From JAYYZW01 sp965217605 (GTDB lineage: Bacteria; Pseudomonadota; Gammaproteobacteria; Ga0077536), in assembly GCA_965217605.1 (NCBI GenBank), contig CBDCJB010000001.1, positions 186,001 through 250,000 on the forward strand: a stretch of DNA of 64,000 nt, in the 5' to 3' direction. The first letter of the stretch is position 1. The number at the start of each line of letters is the position of its first letter. Both the position numbers and the translations under genes were made by a program. Of the stretch, positions 9,110 through 18,340 are shown piece by piece. The notes under the pieces are model-generated. The model made no database searches, was not told where the DNA came from, and saw only the letters and a program-made list of their open reading frames with translations.

Positions 9110-10678
9110 CTAGGTCCCAAAAACGCGTTTTAAGTGTTCTTCCGACGGCGGCGTCGTCATATACGACACGATGACCATCGCCGCGATGGATCCGGCGGCG
9201 CCGAGCGTGGCGCATGCGAAAGGATTGATAGACTGCGCCTGTAGCCAGATGGCGATAGTCTCGAGGCTGCCCCCCGCGAACCAGCCGGCATCGAACTTGT
9301 CCATTTTCAGGACGCTGAATACGATCGCGCCCATAACGAAACCCGCCATGCTCCCTTCCTTGGTCGCACGGCGCCACAACACGCCGAGAAACATCGGCGC
9401 GGCGGTCGCCGCCATCATGCCGCCGACACCGATCCAGACCAGCAGCGCGATGTTCTCATTGCGCCGATCCCAGGCGACGTAGATGGCACCTACGAGGATT
9501 AATACAGTCGCGACGCGGCTGATAAGCAAGGTCTTACGATCGATATCATCGGGATCGCGATCGGCCATCCAACGCGGTGCGATGGTCCGACGGAATATAT
9601 CGTTCGCAAAGATCTGTGCTGTCGCCACGACCAAGCCGTCCGCCGTGGACATCACAGCGGCCAATACCCCCGCGCCGATCATCGCGGCCGCCCAACTCGG
9701 CAATGTGGCGATAAAGAGCTCCGGGATCGCATGATTAGGATTGCTGCCTTCCGCTAACAGCCCATCTCCCAGTAACGCGCGAGCGAGAATGCCACCGGCG
9801 GTGATAGCCGGAAGCAGCATGCCGAACGCAAAGGCGACCGAAATAAACTTCATTTGATCGCGGTTGCTTTTCAAGGCCCATAACTTATTCCCGATGTGCG
9901 GTAACAAGCCGAGCGGCAAGTGCGAGACAAATATCGCGAACAGATCCCACCGCGAATTGAACAGGGGATGGGTTGGATGCAAGGATTGTGTCAATGCGGG
10001 ATCGAGGTCGTCCAGGCGAGTCAGCATTGCACCGAAGCCGCCTTCAATACCGAAGCCGGTAAGGAACATCCAGAGCACCATAGCCGCTAGCGCCAGCATC
10101 AACGCGCCTTGTATGCCATCGGTGAGAATGTCCGCGTGCGCGCCGCCGAGCGCGATATAAATCATCAATACCATCGCGGTGACGACCAGCGCTGAAAACG
10201 TGTCCAGTCCCAGCATGTTGGTGAACATCACCGCGCCCGCCAGGAGCTGGCCGGCGAGATAGAACAACAGCATCATGGAAAACAAGGCGACCATAATGCG
10301 TAAGGCGTCTGAGTTGAACCGGTCGCCGAGGTACTCCGGCATTGAGCGGCTGCCGAAACTCGCGCCCGCGCGGCGGATCGCATGCAAGCACACGAGTACA
10401 CCTGAATAAACGCCCAACGGATAAATGAAGGCGTACCACAACACGGACAGGCCGCCTTTGTAGGCGAGGCCAGGCAGCCCCAGGAACGTCGCGCCGCTCG
10501 CCGTCGTGGCGGTCAGCGCAAATGCCAGAAAGATCGGACCATAGCTGCCGCGGGCGGTGGCGAAATCGTCGCTGTCCTCGACGCGCCGCATACCGACAAA
10601 GCCGAAGACGAGCATCATGCCGATATAAAGCGCAAGAAAGGTCCATCCCCAAAAGATCAGGGGCTCGATTCCAAACAC
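9110..10678 (-). CDS. Sodium:solute symporter family protein
   Basis: 522 aa, highly hydrophobic, with about 13 predicted membrane helices. It fits the SSS family: an early ALTATTASGATFLGLPG segment (the conserved helix-1 region that forms substrate and sodium sites), and MSTADGLVVATAQIFANDI in the middle, equivalent to the sodium-site helix. It would import an organic solute with sodium. Co-transcription with the downstream SDR suggests the solute is oxidised or reduced afterwards, but its identity cannot be read from sequence. Confidence 0.9.
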   Translation of the reverse strand: MFGIEPLIFWGWTFLALYIGMMLVFGFVGMRRVEDSDDFATARGSYGPIFLAFALTATTASGATFLGLPGLAYKGGLSVLWYAFIYPLGVYSGVLVCLHAIRRAGASFGSRSMPEYLGDRFNSDALRIMVALFSMMLLFYLAGQLLAGAVMFTNMLGLDTFSALVVTAMVLMIYIALGGAHADILTDGIQGALMLALAAMVLWMFLTGFGIEGGFGAMLTRLDDLDPALTQSLHPTHPLFNSRWDLFAIFVSHLPLGLLPHIGNKLWALKSNRDQMKFISVAFAFGMLLPAITAGGILARALLGDGLLAEGSNPNHAIPELFIATLPSWAAAMIGAGVLAAVMSTADGLVVATAQIFANDIFRRTIAPRWMADRDPDDIDRKTLLISRVATVLILVGAIYVAWDRRNENIALLVWIGVGGMMAATAAPMFLGVLWRRATKEGSMAGFVMGAIVFSVLKMDKFDAGWFAGGSLETIAIWLQAQSINPFACATLGAAGSIAAMVIVSYMTTPPSEEHLKRVFGT

Positions 10679-10762
10679 GGTGTTATTCCCCTAGCCCAGC
10701 CGCGGCGTTTATAACATTTGGTCGGTTACACTTCTAGGATTGATCCGGGATACGTCAGTCAG

Positions 10763-10793
10763 GTAGCCTGGATGGAGCGCAGCGGAATCCGGG
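10763..10793. repeat. Dispersed 31-bp palindromic repeat, copy 1
   Basis: Copy of the GTAGCCTGGATGGAGC...GGAATCCGGG repeat, an imperfect palindrome found at six intergenic loci in this window. A degenerate opposite arm (GATCCGGGATAC) lies about 10 bases to the left. REP/BIME-like. Confidence 0.8.
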
Positions 10794-10829
10794 AGCAGGT
10801 TTTAAGTGGTTCCTCGGACCTTGAACTGC

Positions 10830-12071
10830 ATGAAAATAGTCACCCCCAACCAAGCTGTCGCAGCCATTCCTGATGGGAGTATTGCCATCTTTCCCAGTGG
10901 GTGCACCAACCCGCTCGAATTTTTCGACGCTTTCAGTCATGGTGTCGAGCGTTTCCGCGACCTCACGGTCTGTTCTGCCATGTCGTGGAGTGATTATCGC
11001 TTTCTCGAGCGGGGCTTAGGCGAACACTTTCACTATCTCACCTGGCACGCCTCGCCGAAGATTCGGCATCTGTTCGCGGACAATGATCGACGCAAGGTCA
11101 GCTTCGTACCGATCCGGCTGAGTGAACTCACACGCGTCGTATGCCGGGGCGGCCCGATCGATCCCGACGTCGTAGTCGTTCAGACGTCCATGCCGCTCGA
11201 CGACGGTACGGTGAGTCTCGGGATCTCTGTAGGGCCCAATCAGAATTTTATTGAAAGCGCCGACCTCGTCATTGCGGAGATGAATACCAATATGCCGGTG
11301 ACCGCGGGCGATAGCCGCGTCGACATCGCGGATATCGATCTGGCGATTGAGTCGTCAAATCCGCTCGGCGTATACGACACCGGGACCGCCGAAGCGCGTG
11401 ATCTGCAGATCGTCGAACACGTGCTGGAACTCATACCCGCAGGCGCCTGGGTCCAGATTGGCCTCGGCGCCGTGCCCGATCGGATCCTTGCGCGGCTCGC
11501 GGAGATCGCCGACACCAATGTGTATTCCGGGATGCTGTCTCAAGGTCTGGTCGATTTTCTCGAATCGGCGAAACACCGACCTACGGTAATCAATGGCGAG
11601 CTGGCGGGCGAGGCGTCGTTGTATGAGTACTGCGACGGCAACGACGTCGTTGAGATGCACCGCACTTCAATCACTCATGACCCTGTCAAGATCGCGGAAT
11701 TGCCGCGTTTCGTGTCGATCAATTCATCAGTCGAGATCGATCTGTACGGCCAGAGCAATGGCGAGACGCTGGGCAGCATACAGATCAGCGGCGTGGGCGG
11801 CAGCCTCGATTACATCGAAGCCGCTTCGAACTCGGAAGGCGGGTTTTCGATTATCGCGCTGCCTTCGACGACCTCCGGAAACACACGTTCCAAGATCGTC
11901 GCGCAACTTGCGGCCGGCGCGGTCGTGACCACGCCGCGATATTGCACCGATTACGTCGTTACGGAATTCGGCATCGCGCGTTTACGCGGGCAGAGCTTGT
12001 GGCGACGCGCCGAAGCCCTGATCGAAATCGCCCATCCGATGTTTCGTGACGATCTCGCTAACGCGCTGTGA
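10830..12071 (+). CDS. Acetyl-CoA hydrolase/4-hydroxybutyrate CoA-transferase family protein
   Basis: 413 aa from the ATG at 10830 (MKIVTPNQAV). An ATG eight codons earlier is possible; neither has a strong ribosome site. Two-domain class-I-type CoA-transferase fold: GCTNP near the N-terminus, QIGLGAVPDRI in the middle, and SGVGGSLDYIEAA followed by an ALPST motif in the catalytic C-terminal half. It moves CoA between acyl-CoA and a free acid. Neighbouring acyl-CoA synthetase and dehydrogenases suggest a role in acid activation. The 3' end overlaps the convergent secreted-protein gene by 14 bases. Confidence 0.87.
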   Translation: MKIVTPNQAVAAIPDGSIAIFPSGCTNPLEFFDAFSHGVERFRDLTVCSAMSWSDYRFLERGLGEHFHYLTWHASPKIRHLFADNDRRKVSFVPIRLSELTRVVCRGGPIDPDVVVVQTSMPLDDGTVSLGISVGPNQNFIESADLVIAEMNTNMPVTAGDSRVDIADIDLAIESSNPLGVYDTGTAEARDLQIVEHVLELIPAGAWVQIGLGAVPDRILARLAEIADTNVYSGMLSQGLVDFLESAKHRPTVINGELAGEASLYEYCDGNDVVEMHRTSITHDPVKIAELPRFVSINSSVEIDLYGQSNGETLGSIQISGVGGSLDYIEAASNSEGGFSIIALPSTTSGNTRSKIVAQLAAGAVVTTPRYCTDYVVTEFGIARLRGQSLWRRAEALIEIAHPMFRDDLANAL

Positions 12072-12753
12072 ACGCATGGTTCAGAGCGCTCGTGTCAGCG
12101 GGTTGGAACACGCGTTTGATTTCCACCGGTTCTTTCAGAATTTTCATGCGGATCTTGATCGAATAATTCAGTTGACGCGGGCTGTCCTGCACGTCGAGGC
12201 GTTCGATCACCTTACCGCCGGCGGGTGGATCGCTCTCGATCACCAACACCTGTCCCTCCCAATAGGAGAGCGTATGGCCCAAGGTGTCGACGACGAGTTC
12301 ATCGCCGCTGGCCGAAAATACGCGCCCATTGGGATTCGGTATGACCATACGCGGTAGTTCGCCGTCGTAAACGATTTCATAGACGTCGTTGTCGCGGGCG
12401 ATATCGAAGCGGCGGTTCTTGACCAGGGGATAAGCCGTTCCGAGCCTGCGGAGATCCTTGATGCTACTGCCTTCGTTACCTTTGCTGACCGTGCCCCAAT
12501 AATTTGCTTGTGTACGGTCGTACACAGTCCCCCCTCCACTCGCTTTCGCGGGGGAGGACGGCGTCGGATGCGCACTCTTGCGGAGTTTGCCCTTGAACGC
12601 CTTCTTCGGGTCGTCGCTCAACTTCTCGTCAATTAACCAGCTCCCTTCGATCACCGGTTCGCCGCGTGCGGCGCCGGCGAGCAGCAGCGCGGCGAAGATC
12701 GCAGGCAGCAAGAACCGGAATGTCGATGTCACCGATGCTTTCGCGGTTATCAA
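12058..12753 (-). CDS. Secreted protein of unknown function
   Basis: 231 aa. Residues about 8-31 form a signal peptide (FRFLLPAIFAALLLAGAARG). The mature protein is beta-rich with a low-complexity STP/Ala/Gly linker around 64-74, then segments such as PLVKNRRFDIARDNDVYEI and LGHTLSYWEGQVLVIES, which look like a repeated beta-sandwich or lipocalin-like fold. I do not recognise a family. Its ATG overlaps the stop of the LLM oxidoreductase (ATGA), so the two are translationally coupled. Confidence 0.72.
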   Translation of the reverse strand: MITAKASVTSTFRFLLPAIFAALLLAGAARGEPVIEGSWLIDEKLSDDPKKAFKGKLRKSAHPTPSSPAKASGGGTVYDRTQANYWGTVSKGNEGSSIKDLRRLGTAYPLVKNRRFDIARDNDVYEIVYDGELPRMVIPNPNGRVFSASGDELVVDTLGHTLSYWEGQVLVIESDPPAGGKVIERLDVQDSPRQLNYSIKIRMKILKEPVEIKRVFQPADTSALNHAFTAR

Positions 12754-13721
12754 TGCGGCGCCAGGGCCTCGATCGCCCGCATGCAGGGCAGCGACGGATT
12801 ATCAGGGTTGATCGGCTGGATGCAGACGTGCGAGGCGCCTGCGTCCAGGTGTTCCTGCACGCGCGCCTCGAGCGCTTTTTCGTCGCCCCAAGTCATGATG
12901 GCGTCGATGAAGCGATCGCTGCCGCCATTACTGAGATCGTCGTCGGTGAATCCCTCGCGCTTCCAGCTGTTGCGGTAATTGGGCAGGTCCATATAGATCC
13001 CGAGCACCTGGCGTCCGATCGTGCGCGCCTTGTCCGCGTCGGTCGTCAAACAGACGCGCAACATGGGGCAGAGCCAGGGATCCGGTCCCAATATTTCGCG
13101 CGATTGGGCCGTGTGCGCAGGAGTCGTGTTATACGGATGCGACCCTTGGGAGATCTCGCCCGCAAGCGCCGTCATCTTGGGGCCGAGCGCCGCCAGGATG
13201 ACCGGCATCGTGCCGACCTCGGCCGTGATCGCGTTGGGCTCATTGGCGGAGCCGATCAAGGTCGGCGCGTCTTCGAAGCCCTCCACCACCGCGTTTCGCA
13301 AGATCGAGACGCCGCCGTGCGCCTCGCGCAGTTGCGTCACGTAATTGCGCATCGCGGCGAGTGGTTTGGCGTACTCGAGTCCGCGCCCCTCGACGAACGG
13401 GCGGTGCGAGACGCCCAATCCGAGCACGAAGCGGCCGCCGGACAGTTCGGTCAGTGTCTGTTGCCCCATCGCGGTGACCACTGGGTCGCGCCAATAAATG
13501 TTCATGATCCCCGTGGCGACGGAGAGATTTTGCGTTTTGGAGAGGATGAACGCGGCGGTACTGAACGGCTCGCGGCCGACGGCCTCGGGATACCATACGG
13601 CGCCGTAACCGAGCGCATCGAGGCGCTGCACCATCTCGCCGAGCTCATTCGCCCGAGTGCCTTCTGTAAAGATGAAAATGCCGCGTTGTTTGATATCCAT
13701 GATCGTGATCCTGTTACTCAT
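12750..13721 (-). CDS. LLM-class oxidoreductase (TIGR03620-like, F420-type)
   Basis: 323 aa. Luciferase-like TIM barrel: GYGAVWYPEAVGREPF (about 39-54), LSVATGIMNIYWRDPV, GGRFVLGLGVSHRPFVEGRG, and a short C-terminus. Length and motifs resemble the TIGR03620 group usually annotated as F420-dependent; whether this organism makes F420 cannot be told here. The start could be the first ATG (13721) or the MDIKQRG ATG at 13700. Coupled to the secreted-protein gene downstream. One of four LLM genes within 12.5 kb. Confidence 0.85.
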   Translation of the reverse strand: MSNRITIMDIKQRGIFIFTEGTRANELGEMVQRLDALGYGAVWYPEAVGREPFSTAAFILSKTQNLSVATGIMNIYWRDPVVTAMGQQTLTELSGGRFVLGLGVSHRPFVEGRGLEYAKPLAAMRNYVTQLREAHGGVSILRNAVVEGFEDAPTLIGSANEPNAITAEVGTMPVILAALGPKMTALAGEISQGSHPYNTTPAHTAQSREILGPDPWLCPMLRVCLTTDADKARTIGRQVLGIYMDLPNYRNSWKREGFTDDDLSNGGSDRFIDAIMTWGDEKALEARVQEHLDAGASHVCIQPINPDNPSLPCMRAIEALAPH

Positions 13722-13822
13722 GCACGGGTAGGCTATGCTGTGGGCATGTTGCCACGCCCGCTCAGGTGCCTCAATAGCGTGCTAGTGCACTGTTCCGCAA
13801 TTATGATTCAGGGTCGTCGTCG

Positions 13823-14245
13823 ATGATGCGCGGCGGCTGTCTGTGCGGCGCGATCCGGATCGCCCTCCGCGAGCCACTTGGTGCCGTGGTCTACTGTCAC
13901 TGCAGTCAATGTCGCAAGACGGCGGGCGCCGCCTTCAACGCCGTCATCCCGGTCGCGGCCGGCGCGTTCGACCTCGCGGATCCGCAGGGAATGTTACGCG
14001 CATTTTTTTCGAGTCCCGGCAAGGCGCGGCATTTCTGCGGGCGTTGTGGTGCGCAGATCTACAGCCAGCGCGATGGATCCGATACCGTACGCGTGCGGGC
14101 CGGAATCGTGGAGGATCTCGCGGACGTCCGTCATGCTGGACACATCTATGTCGCCGCTAGCGCGCCGTGGTTCGAGACGCCCGACGATCTACCGCGATAC
14201 GACGCCTTGGAACCGGGACAGGACACTAGGAGAGGGAGTCGATGA
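13823..14245 (+). CDS. GFA/CENP-V-fold zinc protein
   Basis: 140 aa with the glutathione-dependent formaldehyde-activating (Mss4-like) domain. Zinc ligands are C6/C8, C25/C27/C30 and C72/C75 in the patterns CLCG, CHCSQC and CGRCG. Family members bind zinc and some react with glutathione adducts, but most, including this one, have no proven activity. The stop overlaps the start of the EthD gene (ATGA), so the two form an operon. Confidence 0.9.
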   Translation: MMRGGCLCGAIRIALREPLGAVVYCHCSQCRKTAGAAFNAVIPVAAGAFDLADPQGMLRAFFSSPGKARHFCGRCGAQIYSQRDGSDTVRVRAGIVEDLADVRHAGHIYVAASAPWFETPDDLPRYDALEPGQDTRRGSR

Positions 14246-14910
14246 TCAAAGTCATAACGGCACTCAAGCGCAGGCCCGATCTCGAAGTCGAAGCCTTCCA
14301 GGATTACTGGTTGAACGTGCACGGTCCGATCGCAGGCCGCATGCCCGGCGTGCGGCGCTACGTGCAGTCGCATACCTTGCTGTCCGGCTATCGCAAACGT
14401 GAACCGGCGGCTGACGGTATCGCCGAATTGTGGTTCGACGATACCGATGCCTTACGTGCCTTGGAGGGCGCGCCGGAACTCGAAGCGACCATGGCCGATC
14501 ACGTCGAATTCGTCGCACCGGACGGTGAATTTCAAATTTTCACCGAGGAACACGTCATCAAGGACGGGCCCATTCCCGCCGGCGGCGTGAAGAACATCGA
14601 GTTCGTGAAACGAAAGCAGGGGATGGCCGTAGCGGACTTCCAGCGCTACTGGAGCGAGGTGCATGGGCCACTGGGCGCTGCGATCAAACCGATCGAACGG
14701 TATGTGCAGAGCCATACGCGGCGTTCAGCTTATCGCGACGGACGGACGCCGGCACTCGACGGCATGGCCTTGACCTGGTTCGTAGACACCGACGCCATGC
14801 GGGCATCGGCCGCATCGCCCGAATACACCACGATCCGCGCCGACGAAGAGAATTTCGTCGCAATCCCGCTCGACTTCATCATTACGCGCGAGCACGTGAT
14901 CGTAGCGTAG
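14242..14910 (+). CDS. Tandem EthD-domain protein
   Basis: 222 aa made of two similar EthD-type ferredoxin-like domains (about 1-105 and 115-222). Each carries a F-x-x-YW-x-x-x-HGP motif (FQDYWLNVHGP and FQRYWSEVHGP), a RYVQSHT strand and a closing E-HVI strand. EthD proteins form dimeric barrels; known relatives act in ether degradation or as small dehydratase/monooxygenase-like enzymes. The internal duplication gives a one-chain barrel. Coupled to GFA upstream. Confidence 0.88.
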   Translation: MIKVITALKRRPDLEVEAFQDYWLNVHGPIAGRMPGVRRYVQSHTLLSGYRKREPAADGIAELWFDDTDALRALEGAPELEATMADHVEFVAPDGEFQIFTEEHVIKDGPIPAGGVKNIEFVKRKQGMAVADFQRYWSEVHGPLGAAIKPIERYVQSHTRRSAYRDGRTPALDGMALTWFVDTDAMRASAASPEYTTIRADEENFVAIPLDFIITREHVIVA

Positions 14911-14932
14911 CGACCTGATTCACCGGCCATAG

Positions 14933-15766
14933 CTATCGTCCTTCAAATTTCGGTGGTCTCTTTTCGAGAAACGCCTGGATCGCATTCAGGTGGTCCTCCG
15001 TACGCGCGCAGCGCACCAGGCGATCGGCTTCGGCATCGAGACAGGTGGATAGATCGGCGAATGCTGCGCGATTGAAGTTCTCCTTCATATAACGCAGCGC
15101 GATCGGTGGACCGTCCGCGATCGCTTGAGCGACTTCGCGCGTACGTGCCTTGAGATCCGGATCGGGAACGACTTCATTCACGATACCGAGTTCCAGGCAT
15201 TCGGCCGCACCCACGCGCCGCGAGGTGTAATAGATCTCCTTGGCGCGCGCCGGCCCCACCAGTTGTGTCAGAAGCCAGGTGCCGCCGTAGTCTCCGGATA
15301 AGCCAATACGGCCATAAGCGGCGGTAACGAACGCGCTCTCGGCGGCGATGCGGAGATCGCAAGCGAGCGCGATGCTGAAGCCGGCGCCGGCGGCCGGTCC
15401 GGGCAGGGCGGCGATGGTCGGCTTGGCGTGCTGGAACAGGCGTAGGCTCAAGGTGCGCTGTTTGTCCTGTAGGGAACGGATCTCCGCTTCGAGCGGACGC
15501 GCGGCGATTTTTCGCTCGTCGCCCCAGGTGTCATTCATCGAACTGACATCGCCACCCGCGCAAAATGCGGTGCCGGCGCCGGTCAGGACTATGCACCTCG
15601 CGGCAGGCTCGGTTTCCAGGGTCAGCAGTAGTTCACGCAAGGCCGGCGTCAAAACGTCGGAGAGCGCGTTACGTTTTTCCGGCCGATTGAATGTGACCGT
15701 CGCTACGCCGTTTTCGATCTCGCACAGCAACTGATCAGTGCCGGTGGCCAGAATCTCTTGCGTCAT
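14933..15766 (-). CDS. Enoyl-CoA hydratase/isomerase family protein
   Basis: 277 aa crotonase. The oxyanion-hole segments are FCAGGDVSSM (about 68-77) and GPAAGAGFSIALACDLR (123-139). The acid/base position lies in the GLSGDYGGTWLL motif, with Asp159 rather than the Glu of hydratases. That pattern is typical of isomerase-type members such as PaaG and delta3,delta2-enoyl-CoA isomerases, so isomerisation is more likely than hydration. Convergent with the EthD gene and preceded by an IS/BIME remnant region. Confidence 0.88.
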   Translation of the reverse strand: MTQEILATGTDQLLCEIENGVATVTFNRPEKRNALSDVLTPALRELLLTLETEPAARCIVLTGAGTAFCAGGDVSSMNDTWGDERKIAARPLEAEIRSLQDKQRTLSLRLFQHAKPTIAALPGPAAGAGFSIALACDLRIAAESAFVTAAYGRIGLSGDYGGTWLLTQLVGPARAKEIYYTSRRVGAAECLELGIVNEVVPDPDLKARTREVAQAIADGPPIALRYMKENFNRAAFADLSTCLDAEADRLVRCARTEDHLNAIQAFLEKRPPKFEGR

Positions 15767-15773
15767 GCGGTAC

Positions 15774-15787
15774 TAGTGCCCTGTCCC
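15774..15787. repeat. Solo MITE/IS630-like terminal sequence
   Basis: Fourteen bases differing at one position from the end of the MITE at 45159 (TAGTGYCCTGTCCC). No second end is visible nearby, so this looks like a decayed remnant next to the palindromic repeat pair. Short, so chance similarity is not excluded. Confidence 0.4.
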
Positions 15788-15797
15788 TAGGATTGTT

Positions 15798-15870
15798 CCC
15801 GGATTCCGCTACGCTCCATCCAGGCTACACAGCGCTAGGTAGCTTGGATGGATCGAAGCGGAATCCAGGG
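15798..15870. repeat. Inverted pair of the dispersed 31-bp repeat, copy 2 (BIME-like)
   Basis: Two copies in opposite orientation (15798-15828 and 15839-15870) separated by 10 bases, together able to form a long imperfect hairpin between the crotonase and LLM genes. The right copy is more diverged (TAGCTTGGATGGATCGAAGC). Confidence 0.82.
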
Positions 15871-15895
15871 GTCGTTAAAGGATGGCGTCGTAGCG

Positions 15896-16978
15896 CTAGC
15901 AGAGCGGAATGACCTGCTCGGCGAAGTCCTTCGATATATCGCGTATGTGCGCGAGCGGCGGTAGCAGGCTGACCTCATCGAGCCCATTGTTGCCGGCAAT
16001 TTGGATCTTTTCTGCGATCTCCGACGCACTGCCCACGAGCGACGTGCCCTCGATCATGTTCGGCGTCACAAACTTACGTTCGTTCGGCGGATAAAAGCTG
16101 CAATGCCCGGTATGGAGGATCTGGTGCCATTTCTCCTCCGGTAGCGGGAAGGCGTTGACGTGGTCGACATATTCTTCCCAGATCTCCTTCATGTATTCGG
16201 GCACCACGGAATCATCCTTGGTGTAGCGCCAAATCTCGAAGACGAAGTGCAACGCAGTTTGCACCCATGATCCGGCGCGCTCGATGACGTCGCCATCGGT
16301 CAGTTTTTCCCCGGCCTTCAGGATGATGGCATTCGTCAAGGTCACCGCGTGGAACCCGTTCATATCGCGTCCGGCTTTCTGTGCACCTTCGCGAATGTGT
16401 TTGAGATTGAACTCGAGCACGTCAGGCTGTTCGCAAAATACCGACACCAGCCCGTCGCCGTACATGCCGGCCGTGCGCAGCGCGCGCGGGCCGTTGGCCG
16501 CAACATAGATCGGGATCGGATCTTCGAGATTGCGAAAGCCCGTGCCGTGATCCTGCCACTTGATCGCCGTCGTCTTGCCCGAAGAGGGCAGGGTATATTC
16601 GACTTCTTCGCCGTTCAGCATGGCGCGGACGATGCGCAAGTACTCGCGGAATTCCTTAATCGGCATCGGATCCTGTCCCATCACACGCATCGCAGTGTGG
16701 CCGGTGCCGATTCCGAGAAAGATCCGGCCGGGAGCGATCACGTTGATCGACGAAATGGCCGCGGCGGTGGTTGGCGCAATGCGCGTGCCGGTAATGGCGA
16801 CGCCGGTACCGATCTTGATCTTGGAGGTGTTGTGCGCCGCGAGCGCCATGGTGGCGTAACAGTCCGACCACATCATCTGCGTATCCGGTATCCAACAAGC
16901 GTCGTAACCCAGGTCTTCGAGGTACTTCACCATCTCCCAATCGCCGATGCGCGTCTGCAAGTGTAGGCTGAATTTCAT
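15896..16978 (-). CDS. LLM-class flavin/F420-dependent oxidoreductase
   Basis: 360 aa luciferase-like barrel. Motifs: GYDACWIPDTQMMWSDCYATM, KIKIGTGVAITGTRIAPTTAAA, GRIFLGIGTGHTAMRVMG and PIYVAANGPRALRTAGMYGDG. The last two are typical of F420-dependent tetrahydromethanopterin-reductase-like members. Same strand as the DUF1329 and next LLM genes (35 bases after DUF1329's stop is upstream of this start), so they form one likely operon 19432-15896. Substrate unknown. Confidence 0.88.
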   Translation of the reverse strand: MKFSLHLQTRIGDWEMVKYLEDLGYDACWIPDTQMMWSDCYATMALAAHNTSKIKIGTGVAITGTRIAPTTAAAISSINVIAPGRIFLGIGTGHTAMRVMGQDPMPIKEFREYLRIVRAMLNGEEVEYTLPSSGKTTAIKWQDHGTGFRNLEDPIPIYVAANGPRALRTAGMYGDGLVSVFCEQPDVLEFNLKHIREGAQKAGRDMNGFHAVTLTNAIILKAGEKLTDGDVIERAGSWVQTALHFVFEIWRYTKDDSVVPEYMKEIWEEYVDHVNAFPLPEEKWHQILHTGHCSFYPPNERKFVTPNMIEGTSLVGSASEIAEKIQIAGNNGLDEVSLLPPLAHIRDISKDFAEQVIPLC

Positions 16979-17013
16979 TATGGTTTTCTCCTCCGATGGA
17001 TGCGGAATATTAA

Positions 17014-18318
17014 CTAGCGCCGCCGAAAGCTGCGACCGCCGCCGCTTTGCATTGAACCGGTATCGAAATCGCCGGGCGTCACGTCCGCTACGTTGATCAC
17101 GGTCAGAAGCTGGATGGTCGTGCAGCGGTTAGTGTCAGTATCAACGGTCGAATATGCGGTCAATATCGGTGCGCCGGTTTCATTGTTCTCCGGAACGTGC
17201 GAGTTCGGGTGGGCAAAGCTGCTGATGGCGAATTTCCACAAGGCATCGTTTTCTTTGTAGATCTTCCACAGCGCCGCGATGTAGGTTTGTTCATCGACAT
17301 AGAAAAGACGCCGCGCCGCTGGCACCGATGGATCGACAGCCCGGCCTTCGATGATCAGTACGCGGCGCAGTTGCCAGTTTACCTTCGGAAAACAGCCGGC
17401 GCGTCCGTGAAAATCGACGTGCCAGTAATCGTACTTGCGCGCCTTGCGGTTAGCGGGCTCGATGCGGTCGTGCCGGTACATCGGCAACAACATGTAGGTC
17501 GCACCGAGGTATTGCCAGGTCATATCGGTGAGGCGCCCGGCGTACACGAGAAAATCGGTGGGCAGGATATCGCTGCCGAACATCGATTCTTCGCGCGAGA
17601 ACGACGCCAGGGATTGCGTGCGCTCGAGTTGCGGGATCCAGATCCAGCCATTGATATCGCGCGATTCGTCACGGTTGGCGAACACCAAAGCCTGGGTGCC
17701 GTCATAAGTTCCAGCGTCAATCGCGTTCAACAGGAATGCGCCGTAGGCGTCCTGCGGATTTTTCTTTATATAGGGCACGGGTTCCTGCACGTGGCGGTAC
17801 ATGAAACGCATGCTGCGCGCCTTAAAGAGCATCTCGAATTGCGGGTCCTCTTTACGCCAGTCGCGCAATTGCCAATGCATCTCCGGGATCTTGCCGCTAT
17901 CACCGGTATAGGCGTAACGCATGTTCCATGCGGCCTTCATACCGGCATGCGGATCTTTTACGTCCAGCTGGCCGGGGAAAGGCTTTCCTTGCGCGAAATT
18001 CGCCAGCAGCCCCGGATTGTCGGATAAGCTCGCCTGCCCGCGATGCTGGCGGGTGGCGAAGATGAAAGCCGGATGCGGATTGAACGACACCGGTTGACCG
18101 ACGGTGATGTGCACGAAGCCGCCTTCGATGAACTTGGCGAAATCCGGGTCGAAAAGATGGGCGAAGCGTTCGAAATTCTCTGACGAAATGACGGTACCGG
18201 GCCGTGGGCTGATCTCGTTCAGCTCCGCTACGTCGAGATCGAATTCCGCCGCGATTGCAAGCGCCGGCACCGCAAACGCGGCCGCAATACTGAGAAGAGC
18301 AGGCCGCAGGATCGTCAC
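17014..18318 (-). CDS. DUF1329 outer-membrane-associated protein
   Basis: About 434 aa from a GTG at 18318. It has a signal peptide (ILRPALLSIAAAFAVPALAIA) and the full DUF1329 body, including NRDESRDINGWIWIPQLERTQ, DFLVYAGRLTDMTWQ, YDYWHVDFHGRAG and YVDEQTYIAALWKIY. DUF1329 proteins have a LolB-like beta fold and occur with HAE3 exporters and in degradation clusters; their role is unproven. The frame is open to 18408, but that would overlap the preceding LLM gene by 68 bases and bury the signal peptide, so I prefer the GTG. Confidence 0.85.
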   Translation of the reverse strand: MTILRPALLSIAAAFAVPALAIAAEFDLDVAELNEISPRPGTVISSENFERFAHLFDPDFAKFIEGGFVHITVGQPVSFNPHPAFIFATRQHRGQASLSDNPGLLANFAQGKPFPGQLDVKDPHAGMKAAWNMRYAYTGDSGKIPEMHWQLRDWRKEDPQFEMLFKARSMRFMYRHVQEPVPYIKKNPQDAYGAFLLNAIDAGTYDGTQALVFANRDESRDINGWIWIPQLERTQSLASFSREESMFGSDILPTDFLVYAGRLTDMTWQYLGATYMLLPMYRHDRIEPANRKARKYDYWHVDFHGRAGCFPKVNWQLRRVLIIEGRAVDPSVPAARRLFYVDEQTYIAALWKIYKENDALWKFAISSFAHPNSHVPENNETGAPILTAYSTVDTDTNRCTTIQLLTVINVADVTPGDFDTGSMQSGGGRSFRRR

Positions 18319-18340
18319 GAGCCTGAGTACGGCGAGGGCA

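Noticed and set aside
13783..13800. TAGTGCACTGTTCCG sequence resembling the IS630/MITE tip
   Set aside because: Three mismatches in 14 bases and no partner end nearby, so not separable from chance.
12666..13826. Long plus-strand reading frame opposite the LLM and secreted-protein genes
   Set aside because: It is a shadow of the minus-strand coding pattern; its translation is Arg/Ala/Asp-rich and lacks family motifs.
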